Virus record (IMG/VR): IMGVR_UViG_3300010885_013535
Span: 1 to 24,535 of that record
Strand: one strand, 5' to 3'
Length of the DNA: 24,535 nt
Source: a virus
Below are positions 13,938-20,875 of the stretch, piece by piece. The translations under genes were made by a program, and so were the position numbers. The notes beneath the pieces were generated by a model. The model saw nothing but the letters and a program-made list of their open reading frames with translations. It had not been told where the DNA came from and did not search any database. Numbering within the stretch: the first letter of the stretch is position 1; each line of letters begins with the position of its first letter.

Positions 13938-14776
13938 TGACACTTAAAGTATCGGAAATATTTTACTCATTACAAGGCGAAGGTCGCTTTATGGGTACTC
14001 CTTCAATCTTTTTGCGCACGTTTGGATGCAACTTTAAATGCCAAGGATTTGGCATGCCTAAAGGTGAATTAAGTGTGCAAGCTGAAACTATTGCTAATAA
14101 TGGCATAAAATATCATACATATGACGAACTACCATTAGTAACTACCGGATGTGACAGTTACGCAAGCTGGCATCCAAAATTTAGACATTTAAGTCCTACA
14201 TTGTCAATTGACGAAATTGTAGATAAAATGATTAATCTATTACCTAATAAAAGATGGGGTAATGTGCATTTAGTAATAACAGGTGGAGAACCATTGCTAC
14301 TAGGGTGGCAAAAGATATATCCTGAGTTATTAGCTCATCCTAAACTAGAAGACTTGAAACATATTACGTTTGAAACTAACGGCACTCAAGTAATATCTGA
14401 AGAATTAGAAGATTACATCTTTGGAAAAAGACGATATCAAGTAACGTTTTCGATTAGTCCTAAATTAAGTGCAAGTGGAGAATCAAAAGATAGAGCAATA
14501 TGTCCAGAAATTGTTTCTGAATATCAATTATCTAGTTATGGTTCATATTTAAAATTTGTAGTAGCAACTAAAGATGATGTTGTCGAAGCACTTGAAGCAT
14601 TAGAATGGTATAGGTCAGCAGGGTTTAAAGGTGATGTATACTTAATGCCAGTTGGAGGTGTTGAAGACGTTTACCATTTAAATAATAAAGCAGTGGCAGA
14701 GCTTGCATTAAAATATGGACTAAAATATAGCGATAGAATGCATTTACCGCTATTTGGAAATAACTGGGGAACATAA
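13937..14776 (+). CDS. queE: 7-carboxy-7-deazaguanine synthase (radical SAM QueE)
   Basis: 279 residues. QueE is a radical-SAM enzyme that rearranges 6-carboxy-tetrahydropterin to CDG. The N-terminus EIFYSLQGEGRFMGTPSIFLRTFGC is the family signature, and VITGGEPLLL (about 113-122) is the SAM-binding GGEP motif. FSISPKLSASGE and LKFVVATKDD also match. The cluster-binding cysteines are unusual: C31 and C35 give CxxxC, but the expected third Cys two residues later is Phe. A CDSYASW segment, which normally directly follows as CDTxYxW, appears at C72 after about 34 extra residues. All three cysteines therefore exist in a split motif. Length exceeds the usual 210-240 residues by about that insertion. 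It overlaps both neighbours by one base. Confidence 0.93.
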   Translation: MTLKVSEIFYSLQGEGRFMGTPSIFLRTFGCNFKCQGFGMPKGELSVQAETIANNGIKYHTYDELPLVTTGCDSYASWHPKFRHLSPTLSIDEIVDKMINLLPNKRWGNVHLVITGGEPLLLGWQKIYPELLAHPKLEDLKHITFETNGTQVISEELEDYIFGKRRYQVTFSISPKLSASGESKDRAICPEIVSEYQLSSYGSYLKFVVATKDDVVEALEALEWYRSAGFKGDVYLMPVGGVEDVYHLNNKAVAELALKYGLKYSDRMHLPLFGNNWGT

Positions 14777-15228
14777 TGTTTGGAAATTTTATAAAAAAAG
14801 TATTCGGTGACGAAAACCCGCATACTAAACATCAACAAGACGTGCAATCGGCAATCAAGGCTAAGCAAACAAAAGCAAAGGCAAAACCTAAAGCAAAAGC
14901 AAAGCCTAAAGATACGCCAGCACCTAAAGTTGTAGAAGAAAAAGTACCATTAACTGATAAAGAAAAAGCAACACTCCGACATGAACCATGGGTCGATGTG
15001 ACTGGATTTAAAGTTAATCCCGATAATGTTAGAAATGGTTTTTTTGAAATTGATTGGAATGATTATTGGATTGAAAAATTAAAACAAGAAGGTTACGGAT
15101 TTGATGGAGACCCAGAAGATGAGATAGTAGGTCGGTGGTATAGAGATATTTGTATAAACGCTGCTGCAGCCGAAGGCATTGATGTATCAGCACAAGATTT
15201 TGGATTTCTTAAAGTTAATAGGAAGTAA
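14776..15228 (+). CDS. Unknown protein with Lys-Ala-Pro repeat linker
   Basis: 150 residues, starting with TAATG overlap with queE. An amphipathic N-terminal helix (MFGNFIKKVFG) is followed by a basic linker (about residues 29-52) with two AKAKPK units. The C-terminal domain (about 70-150) reads EPWVDVTGFKVNP, NGFFEIDWNDYWIEKLKQEGY and then a helical end. That domain resembles, from memory, a conserved hypothetical of T4-like marine phages. The linker looks like a flexible tether, possibly DNA-contacting. There is no catalytic motif. It ends one base before the exonuclease gene. Confidence 0.72.
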   Translation: MFGNFIKKVFGDENPHTKHQQDVQSAIKAKQTKAKAKPKAKAKPKDTPAPKVVEEKVPLTDKEKATLRHEPWVDVTGFKVNPDNVRNGFFEIDWNDYWIEKLKQEGYGFDGDPEDEIVGRWYRDICINAAAAEGIDVSAQDFGFLKVNRK

Positions 15229-15229
15229 T

Positions 15230-16216
15230 ATGACATTTATATTGGTTGATTTATCTAATCTTTTTTATCGTGCAAGACATTCTGTGCAAGGCACGTCTGA
15301 TTTAAAATTAGGCATGGCTTTACACATCACGTTTAACAGCGTAAAAAAAGCATGGTACGATTTTAATGGCAATCACGTAATTTTTTGTTTAGAAGGGAGA
15401 TCATGGCGTAAAGATTTTTATAAACCATATAAAGCAAATCGTGCAGTAACACGAGCAGCAATGACTGTAAAAGAACAAGAAGAAGATAAACTCTTTTGGG
15501 AAGCATACGGTGATTTTGCAAACTTTATTACTGAAAAAACTAATTGCACAGTATTGCAACATTCAAAATTAGAAGCAGATGATTTAATTGCTGGATTTAT
15601 ACAATCTCACCCAAACGATACACATGTTATCGTTAGCACAGATACTGACTTCCAGCAATTAATCAGTCCAACTGTTAGTCAGTACAACGGAGTAGCTGAT
15701 CATCATATTACACACGAAGGGTTCTTTGATGCTAAAGGTAAACCCGTAATTGATAAAAAAACAGGTGAAAATAAAATGCCATTTGATCCAGAATGGATGT
15801 TATTTGAAAAATGCATACGAGGTGATACTAGTGATAACGTGTTTTCTGCATACCCTGGTGCAAGAACTAAAGGTACTTCTAAAAAAATAGGGTTAACCGA
15901 AGCGTTTGAAGATCGCAACACAAAAGGGTATGCATGGAATAATTTTTTACTACAAAAATGGACTGATCATAACGGTCAAGAACATCGTGTATTAGACGAT
16001 TATGAACGAAATAGAACACTAATCGACTTAACGCAACAACCGGCAGATATTCGAGAACACATTAACGAAACAATTACTAACAACGCTAAACCTAAAGACA
16101 TTACACAAGTCGGGTCTCGAATGTTAAAATTTTGTCAATCTTATGAGATGAAACGAATTATGGATAATATCCAGACATTTGCAGAACCTTTCCAAGCAAA
16201 CTACCCAACAAGATAA
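15230..16216 (+). CDS. rnh: RNase H / 5'-3' flap exonuclease (T4 Rnh-like)
   Basis: 328 residues from the ATG at 15230, which has GGAAG upstream; a longer in-frame start at 15179 lies inside the preceding gene. T4 RNase H (305 residues) is a FEN-family nuclease that removes RNA primers from lagging-strand fragments. The acidic metal-binding residues fit this family: D7 in ILVDLSNLFYRA, the basic YKANR element (67-71), EADDL (E115, D117, D118), VSTDTDFQQL (D138, D140) and RGDTSDNV (about 196-203). The position usually held by a second Asp (FDxxxxxxR) is Glu (CLEGRSWR, E55), so one metal ligand may be conservatively changed. It works with the polymerase and clamp of this phage. Confidence 0.87.
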   Translation: MTFILVDLSNLFYRARHSVQGTSDLKLGMALHITFNSVKKAWYDFNGNHVIFCLEGRSWRKDFYKPYKANRAVTRAAMTVKEQEEDKLFWEAYGDFANFITEKTNCTVLQHSKLEADDLIAGFIQSHPNDTHVIVSTDTDFQQLISPTVSQYNGVADHHITHEGFFDAKGKPVIDKKTGENKMPFDPEWMLFEKCIRGDTSDNVFSAYPGARTKGTSKKIGLTEAFEDRNTKGYAWNNFLLQKWTDHNGQEHRVLDDYERNRTLIDLTQQPADIREHINETITNNAKPKDITQVGSRMLKFCQSYEMKRIMDNIQTFAEPFQANYPTR

Positions 16217-16217
16217 C

Positions 16218-16418
16218 ATGAAAAAAATTACATTGCAAAAAGAAGAACTGCTTGAAATATTAGCAGTATTGGACAAATTTCCAGAAGTAGAAAAAATTGA
16301 CGTAGAGTATGACAACAATAATGGAATTGGATACATACTAAAAATTTCATTTCCATACGTAGTAAATGGCATTGCTACTACTCAAACTGTTGAAATTTCA
16401 GGTGTAGACCAATGGTAG
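16218..16418 (+). CDS. Small unknown protein (66 residues)
   Basis: Starts at the ATG at 16218, one base after the exonuclease stop; the longer in-frame form from 16179 would overlap that gene and lacks a ribosome-binding site. A helical N-terminus (LQKEELLEILAVLDKFPEVE) is followed by beta strands with a YDNNNGIGY turn. It overlaps the next gene by 7 bases. Not recognised. Confidence 0.65.
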   Translation: MKKITLQKEELLEILAVLDKFPEVEKIDVEYDNNNGIGYILKISFPYVVNGIATTQTVEISGVDQW

Positions 16419-16894
16419 AAATCGAATTACATGCTAAACCGATTATAGATGGTAAATTTTGGATTGTCGAACAAGATGGTTTAAAAGTTGCCACTTTACA
16501 TAAAAAAGAAAACAAATATGTATTGAGTAATACTGATGGTGAAATACTTTTTAATAAGAAAGAAGAAATAACTAAGCAGTTTGGTTCTGAGTTCTTTTTA
16601 AGTAAACATAACATAAAAGTATCTGCAGTCGAAACAAATGAATGCTACGGGTATCCAACAAGTTGTAAACCGTATAACGCGATTTACGACGTTAGACGGA
16701 AGTTACCACTCTTTACTAAAAGTGATCAAAGTAAAAGTTTGTATTGCGCCGGATATTACACTATTAAATTTGAAAAAGGTTGGGTTAAGAGTTTCTGCCC
16801 TAAAGTAATTACAATCGAACGCAATGAACATAAAGGTCCATTTAAAACAGAAATTGAAATGAAAATGGTATTAGCAAATGCAAAATCAGATTAA
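16412..16894 (+). CDS. Conserved-type unknown protein
   Basis: 160 residues, overlapping both neighbours (7 and 17 bases). The N-terminus reads FWIVEQDGLKVATL, followed by a beta-rich region. The centre has YGYPTSCKPYNAIYDV, and the most distinctive part is LPLFTKSDQSKSLYCAGYY and then FEKGWVKSFCPK, with three cysteines and many aromatic residues. I recall this pattern as a frequent hypothetical in T4-like marine phages but know no function. The cysteines (C91, C117 and C134, approximate) are not spaced like a zinc finger. Confidence 0.75.
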   Translation: MVEIELHAKPIIDGKFWIVEQDGLKVATLHKKENKYVLSNTDGEILFNKKEEITKQFGSEFFLSKHNIKVSAVETNECYGYPTSCKPYNAIYDVRRKLPLFTKSDQSKSLYCAGYYTIKFEKGWVKSFCPKVITIERNEHKGPFKTEIEMKMVLANAKSD

Positions 16895-17141
16895 CACTAC
16901 TCCAATTGCACAATTTGCTCAGTTGCTACGTGCGACTGAGCTTGCGCAACAAAAAGAACTTAAACTTTCTATTCAACAAGCTAGACTACTTAATGCCACA
17001 CTTACTGAATTATTAGATAAAGTTAATCAAAACTATGAAGAATTGCTTAGTAGATTACAGAATACTAGCATTAGTGAATCTAAAGAACAACAAGAACCTA
17101 CCGAATCTATAACAATACAGTTAGACGGTGGTTATTTTTAA
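16878..17141 (+). CDS. Small helical unknown protein
   Basis: 87 residues, overlapping the previous gene by 17 bases. Two helices (IAQFAQLLRATELAQQKELKLSIQQ and then LTELLDKVNQNYEELLSRL) are followed by a short acidic Gln/Glu stretch and the terminal ITIQLDGGYF. The closing IQxDGG pattern recalls conserved small proteins in marine T4-like phages. No start-associated ribosome-binding site is evident, consistent with coupled translation. Function unknown. Confidence 0.72.
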   Translation: MQNQINTTPIAQFAQLLRATELAQQKELKLSIQQARLLNATLTELLDKVNQNYEELLSRLQNTSISESKEQQEPTESITIQLDGGYF

Positions 17142-17154
17142 GACTAGTTTTAAC

Positions 17155-17162
17155 GATAAATA
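17155..17162 (+). promoter_or_regulatory. Possible T4-type late promoter
   Basis: GATAAATA resembles the T4 late promoter box TATAAATA and lies 25 bases before the 17188 gene, which has a strong AAAGGAGG site. With one mismatch in an AT-rich genome, chance is a real alternative. Confidence 0.35.
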
Positions 17163-17187
17163 CACGTAGTTTATAAAGGAGGACTTC

Positions 17188-17463
17188 ATGTCAAGACCAA
17201 AGCCGCGTGTATTATTAGAACATATTGATCCGAATACGCTTCAGATAGAACAAATTTTAGAAGCTGATGCAATTTGGGCAGTTATGTACAAAGATGAACC
17301 ATTTAACTTAAAATCTACTTCAAAACAAATCGGGTCTAAGTACAAAAAATCATCCTTTTCAAATCCAGGCCATGCACATAACTTATCTAGCAGATTAAAC
17401 AACCTATTTTCTTGTAGTGATTTTACCGTTGTAAAACTAACCAAAGGAGTAATTGTGCGATGA
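17188..17463 (+). CDS. Conserved-type unknown protein
   Basis: 91 residues with a near-perfect AAAGGAGG ribosome-binding site, the strongest in the window, so high expression is likely. Sequence: RPKPRVLLEHID, EADAIWAVMYKDEPFNLKS, YKKSSFSNPGHAHNLSSRLNN and a final LTKGVIV strand. The SNPGHAHNL segment recalls a hypothetical widespread in cyanophage-like T4 relatives. A single domain of mixed alpha/beta is likely. It overlaps the next gene by ATGA. Role unknown. Confidence 0.75.
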   Translation: MSRPKPRVLLEHIDPNTLQIEQILEADAIWAVMYKDEPFNLKSTSKQIGSKYKKSSFSNPGHAHNLSSRLNNLFSCSDFTVVKLTKGVIVR

Positions 17464-17849
17464 TACCTAGAAACGCATTAACAAAAATATTCTTAGATCA
17501 ATGGGGTAAAAGCTCCGACGACATCAACGTGCAATTATTTTCACGTAAATGGTGGTTTTCCTCACGAGTCGGAAAACAAACTGCATACAGACTATCTGAT
17601 GATGGGTTAGATTTTTTAACTAACACATTAGAACTCAAATCATACGAAATTCCATTTTCAGATAAAATCGAGTTAAGTCCTCAAACAATCATATTTTTAG
17701 AAAGATATTTAGATTGCCCATACTACTTAACACATAGAAGTATTACAGTATTTGCTGAAAGAAAATGTGTAGAACTTTACTTTTTTTCAGATGACATCCG
17801 CAGATATGGTCTTTCTAAAGCAATGAAAGACAGACAAAATAACTTGTAA
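17460..17849 (+). CDS. Unknown phage protein
   Basis: 129 residues, ATGA overlap with the upstream gene. Landmarks: LFSRKWWFSSRVGKQTAYRLSDDGLDFL (about 26-53), then LSPQTIIFLERYLDCPYYL and AERKCVELYFFSDDIRRYG. Dense aromatic and hydrophobic content implies a folded globular domain. I recall similar hypotheticals in marine T4-like phages, paired with the preceding gene. It ends just before a promoter. No functional assignment. Confidence 0.72.
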   Translation: MIPRNALTKIFLDQWGKSSDDINVQLFSRKWWFSSRVGKQTAYRLSDDGLDFLTNTLELKSYEIPFSDKIELSPQTIIFLERYLDCPYYLTHRSITVFAERKCVELYFFSDDIRRYGLSKAMKDRQNNL

Positions 17850-17856
17850 AAAGTTC

Positions 17857-17884
17857 TTGACGTTTGTAAAAAATACTGTATAAT
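17857..17884 (+). promoter_or_regulatory. Sigma70-type promoter for moxR-like gene
   Basis: TTGACG (17857-17862), a 16-base spacer, TATAAT (17879-17884). The mRNA would have a leader of about 85 bases before the ATG at 17975, longer than other leaders here and T-rich. Confidence 0.78.
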
Positions 17885-17974
17885 ATGCTACATAGTTTGT
17901 TAGCAACACAACTTTTTAACACTGCTACTTATTATATTAACTTTCTTTTTTAACTCACAATGAGGAATTACAAT

Positions 17975-19066
17975 ATGAGCAACGATATCACTTCACGTAC
18001 AGTCGGTCCTAAAAATGCTAAAAAATGTTTACGTAAAGCATTTAGCAGCAAACGTCCAATCTTTATTTGGGGTCCTCCAGGTATTGGTAAATCAGATATC
18101 ATTAAACAATTGGGCAGTGAGTTGAACGCACATGTTATTGACGTTCGCCTAAGTTTATGGGAGCCAACAGATATTAAAGGTATTCCATACTTTGATTCAG
18201 TAGATCAAACAATGGTATGGGCTCCGCCTTCAGAACTTCCTAGCAAAGCGTTTGCTGCTCATCACAAAAGCATTATTTTGTTTTTAGACGAGATGAATTC
18301 TGCTGCACCTAGCGTTCAAGCAGCTGCTTATCAGCTTATTTTAAATCGCCGCGTTGGTCAGTATGAGTTGCCAGAAAATGTTGTTATCGTTGCTGCTGGT
18401 AATAGAGAAACAGACAAAGGTGTTACTTATCGTATGCCTGCTCCACTTGCTAACAGATTTGTACATTTAGAAATGACAGTTGAATGGGATGACTATTTTG
18501 ACTGGGCTACAGAAAATAACATTCATCCAGACGTAGTTGGTTTTTTAACATCAAGCAAACAAGATTTATACACGTTTGATACTAAATCAAGTTCACGTGC
18601 GTTTGCTACTCCGCGTTCATGGAGCTTTGTAAGCGAACTTATTGAAGATAATGACGTAGACAATGACACATTAGCTGATTTAGTTGCTGGGTCAATCGGT
18701 GAAGGGCTTGCTATTAAGTTTATGGCACACAGACAATTCTCAAGCAAATTGCCAGATCCACGCGCTGTACTCGATGGTAAAATTACAAAATGTGAAACTA
18801 AAGAGATTTCAGCAATGTATTCTTTGACTATTAGTTTATGCTACGAGTTAAAAGAAGCAGCAAGCAAAAAGCTTCCTAACTGGAATGATCAAGTCAACAA
18901 TTACTTTTTGTTTATGATGAACAATTTTGAAACAGAAATTGCGATCATGGGTACTAAACTTGCATTGTGCCAATACAAACTTCCATTAGAGCCAGACGAA
19001 ATTGCATGCTTTGATGACTTCCATGCTAAGTATGGCAAATACATTACTGCTGCAAGCGGTCAGTAA
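17975..19066 (+). CDS. MoxR-type AAA+ ATPase
   Basis: 363 residues from the ATG at 17975, which has TGAGGA eight bases upstream; the ATG at 17960 overlaps that site and would add five residues. MoxR-type AAA+ proteins form hexamers and remodel partner proteins, usually through a VWA-domain partner. Motifs: Walker A GPPGIGKS (33-40), Walker B LFLDEMN (D105, E106), sensor 1 AAGN (N143), and the ANRF arginine-finger region (R161). LSLWEPTDIKGIP (59-71) matches the MoxR loop region, and a TPRSW element (sensor-2-like) follows near residue 210. The rest is a helical lid domain. The next gene encodes a VWA protein, the classic partner. Its own promoter and long leader precede it. Confidence 0.9.
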   Translation: MSNDITSRTVGPKNAKKCLRKAFSSKRPIFIWGPPGIGKSDIIKQLGSELNAHVIDVRLSLWEPTDIKGIPYFDSVDQTMVWAPPSELPSKAFAAHHKSIILFLDEMNSAAPSVQAAAYQLILNRRVGQYELPENVVIVAAGNRETDKGVTYRMPAPLANRFVHLEMTVEWDDYFDWATENNIHPDVVGFLTSSKQDLYTFDTKSSSRAFATPRSWSFVSELIEDNDVDNDTLADLVAGSIGEGLAIKFMAHRQFSSKLPDPRAVLDGKITKCETKEISAMYSLTISLCYELKEAASKKLPNWNDQVNNYFLFMMNNFETEIAIMGTKLALCQYKLPLEPDEIACFDDFHAKYGKYITAASGQ

Positions 19067-19077
19067 TATCAAAACAG

Positions 19078-19106
19078 TTGACACCGCCGCAAGGCGGTGT
19101 TATACT
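19078..19106 (+). promoter_or_regulatory. Sigma70-type promoter for the VWA gene with hairpin in its spacer
   Basis: TTGACA (19078-19083), a 17-base spacer, TATACT (19101-19106). It lies 12 bases after the ATPase stop and gives a leader of about 25 bases with AGGAG at 19126-19130 before the ATG at 19137. The spacer is almost entirely an inverted repeat (19081-19100). Confidence 0.8.
19081..19100. other. GC-rich inverted repeat between -35 and -10
   Basis: ACACCGCC and GGCGGTGT form an 8-bp perfect stem with a GCAA (GNRA) loop, overlapping the end of the -35 box and filling the spacer. In RNA read from the ATPase gene it would be a stable hairpin; in DNA it is a symmetrical site well placed for a repressor. 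There is no T-run, so a simple terminator is less likely. Confidence 0.8.
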
Positions 19107-19136
19107 TTGCACTTTATAATTATTTAGGAGTAATTC

Positions 19137-20315
19137 ATGGCTTTAGATTCAATTGTTGATAAAATTATCGTAGCTCGCGTAGGCTTACTATTACGCCATC
19201 CGTTCTTTGGTAACATGGCTACGCGTTTAAAAATTGTAGATGGTTCCGAATGGTGCCCGACTGCTGCAACTGATGGTCGTCATATCTTTTATAATCGTGA
19301 GTTTTTTGAACCGTTAACTGTAAAACAAATTGAATTTGTTATTGGCCATGAGATACTACATAACGTATTCGATCATATGTCACGTAGAGATGGCCGCAAT
19401 CCTAAGATCTTTAACATTGCATGTGACTATAATGTAAACGGTCAATTAATTCGTGATAAAATCGGTGAAGTTCCACCTGTTATTAAAATCTTCCACGACA
19501 CTAACTATTACGGCATGGGTTCTGAAGAGATTTATGATAAATTGTTAGAAGACCACGATGAACAGTCACTTGCTCAAATTGGTGAAATGTTAGACGAACA
19601 CATTGACTGGGAAAGTGCAGGTCAAAATGGTCGTCCTCAGTATACTAAAGAAGAACTAAAAAAGATTCGTGATGAGATTCGCGAAGCTACTATGGCAGCA
19701 GCACAAGCAGCAGGTGCTGGCAATACTCCAGCTAGTGTTGCGCGTATGATTAAAGAACTTACTGAACCTAAAATGAACTGGCGTGAAATTTTACGTCAGC
19801 AAATTCAAAGTACTATCCGTAATGACTTTTCATTTATGCGCCCTAACAGAAAAGGATGGCATATGAATGCTATTTTGCCAGGTACTAACTATGACGAAAC
19901 AATTGACATTTGTGTTGCTATTGACATGTCAGGTTCAATCGGCGATGATCAAGCTAGAGATTTCTTAAGTGAGATCAAAGGCATTATGCAAGAGTATCAA
20001 GAGTTTACTATTAAATTATGGTGCTTTGATACACAAGTATATAACGAAGCTGACTACAATGCTTACACTATTACGGAGTTTGACGATTACCAACCAAAAG
20101 GTGGCGGCGGCACTGACTTTGATGCTAACTGGGAATACATGAAAGAACACGATATTCAACCTAAAAAGTTTATTATGTTTACAGACGGGTACCCATTTGG
20201 TAGTTGGGGAGACGAATCATACTGTGATACAGTATTTATTATTCATGGCAATAACACAATCGTTCCACCATGGGGCGAGTTTGCTTACTATGAATTTGCT
20301 AAGGAACCTGCATAA
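19137..20315 (+). CDS. VWA-domain protein with N-terminal HExxH metallopeptidase-like domain
   Basis: 392 residues. The N-terminal domain (about 1-150) has HEILH (71-75) followed by NIACDYNVNGQL, the pattern of the DUF2201-type putative metallopeptidase domain. A helical, Ala-rich linker follows. The C-terminal VWA-like domain carries the MIDAS metal site: D263, S265 and S267 in AIDMSGSIGDD, T326 in GGGTDFD, and T349-D350-G351 in FTDGYP. Proteins of this type work with MoxR AAA+ ATPases, and one is encoded directly upstream. The VWA domain probably binds the ATPase or client, while the HExxH domain may cleave or bind a protein; both points are inferred from families. No export signal. The target and role in infection are unknown. 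Confidence 0.9.
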   Translation: MALDSIVDKIIVARVGLLLRHPFFGNMATRLKIVDGSEWCPTAATDGRHIFYNREFFEPLTVKQIEFVIGHEILHNVFDHMSRRDGRNPKIFNIACDYNVNGQLIRDKIGEVPPVIKIFHDTNYYGMGSEEIYDKLLEDHDEQSLAQIGEMLDEHIDWESAGQNGRPQYTKEELKKIRDEIREATMAAAQAAGAGNTPASVARMIKELTEPKMNWREILRQQIQSTIRNDFSFMRPNRKGWHMNAILPGTNYDETIDICVAIDMSGSIGDDQARDFLSEIKGIMQEYQEFTIKLWCFDTQVYNEADYNAYTITEFDDYQPKGGGGTDFDANWEYMKEHDIQPKKFIMFTDGYPFGSWGDESYCDTVFIIHGNNTIVPPWGEFAYYEFAKEPA

Positions 20316-20317
20316 CA

Positions 20318-20599
20318 ATGGCACTTAAAAATGGAAAACCAAATCCATTAGATTATTTTGGAATGCGGAGAGTAGATTATGCTTGTCCGCATTTTGAATA
20401 CTTTACAGTTAATCGATATAAACGAGAGCAAATTGCAGCGATTAACGAATGGATTATAAAAAATCTAAACGGTAGATATTACATCGGTAAAGGCATTTCA
20501 TTAAGTAGTAATAATGAAATCATTTACAACATTACAATTGGATTTGAAGCTGAAAAAGAACTTAGTTTTTTCACAATTGCTTGTCCAAATTTAAATTAA
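20318..20599 (+). CDS. Small unknown protein after the VWA gene
   Basis: 93 residues, starting two bases after the VWA stop with AAGGAA upstream, so it is in the same transcript. Segments: ACPHFEYFTVNRY, INEWIIKNLNGRYYIGKGISL, and ELSFFTIACPNLN at the end. The two ACPxx cysteine turns near each end are distinctive and could pair in space. I recall comparable hypotheticals in marine phages. It may be an accessory to the MoxR/VWA pair, but gene order is the only hint. Confidence 0.72.
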   Translation: MALKNGKPNPLDYFGMRRVDYACPHFEYFTVNRYKREQIAAINEWIIKNLNGRYYIGKGISLSSNNEIIYNITIGFEAEKELSFFTIACPNLN

Positions 20600-20606
20600 G
20601 TATAAT
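20577..20606 (+). promoter_or_regulatory. Probable promoter for the 20638 gene
   Basis: A perfect TATAAT (20601-20606) with a weaker TTGCTT (20577-20582) 18 bases upstream. A ribosome-binding site (AAGGAG) and ATG follow. The poor -35 box makes it weaker than the others; a phage activator could compensate. Confidence 0.5.
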
Positions 20607-20637
20607 TAATTACATAAAACTTTTAAAAGGAGACACT

Positions 20638-20874
20638 ATGACAGATCAAGTAGAACAAACAGAAAACACTGAATCAGCAGAGCAATCAGGTGCTGATCTT
20701 ACAATTAATGATTTAAATGCATTAAAAACTATCATTGATATTGCTAGTTCAAGAGGCGCATTTAAACCAAATGAAATGGTAGCTGTAGGTCAAACATATA
20801 CTAAATTAGATACATTTTTAACTACTGTTGCCGAACAAGCAAAAGCTGCCGAACAAGCAAAAGCAGGAGCTTAA
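20638..20874 (+). CDS. Small conserved-type acidic protein
   Basis: 78 residues from the ATG at 20638, with AAGGAG upstream; a TTG at 20581 in the same frame would cross the promoter and is not used. A disordered acidic N-terminus (QVEQTENTESAEQ) precedes a helical core, LTINDLNALKTIIDIASSRG and then FKPNEMVAVGQTYTKLDTFL. The protein ends with a duplicated AEQAKA. The core strongly recalls a hypothetical present in nearly all cyanophage-like T4 relatives. Function unknown. It lies two bases before the next gene, whose ribosome-binding site is inside its end. Confidence 0.75.
   Translation: MTDQVEQTENTESAEQSGADLTINDLNALKTIIDIASSRGAFKPNEMVAVGQTYTKLDTFLTTVAEQAKAAEQAKAGA
20830..20865 (+). repeat. 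18-bp tandem duplication at gene end
   Basis: Units 20830-20847 and 20848-20865 differ only at the last base and encode AEQAKA twice at the C-terminus of the 20638 gene, just before the next ribosome-binding site. Confidence 0.9.
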
Positions 20875-20875
20875 T

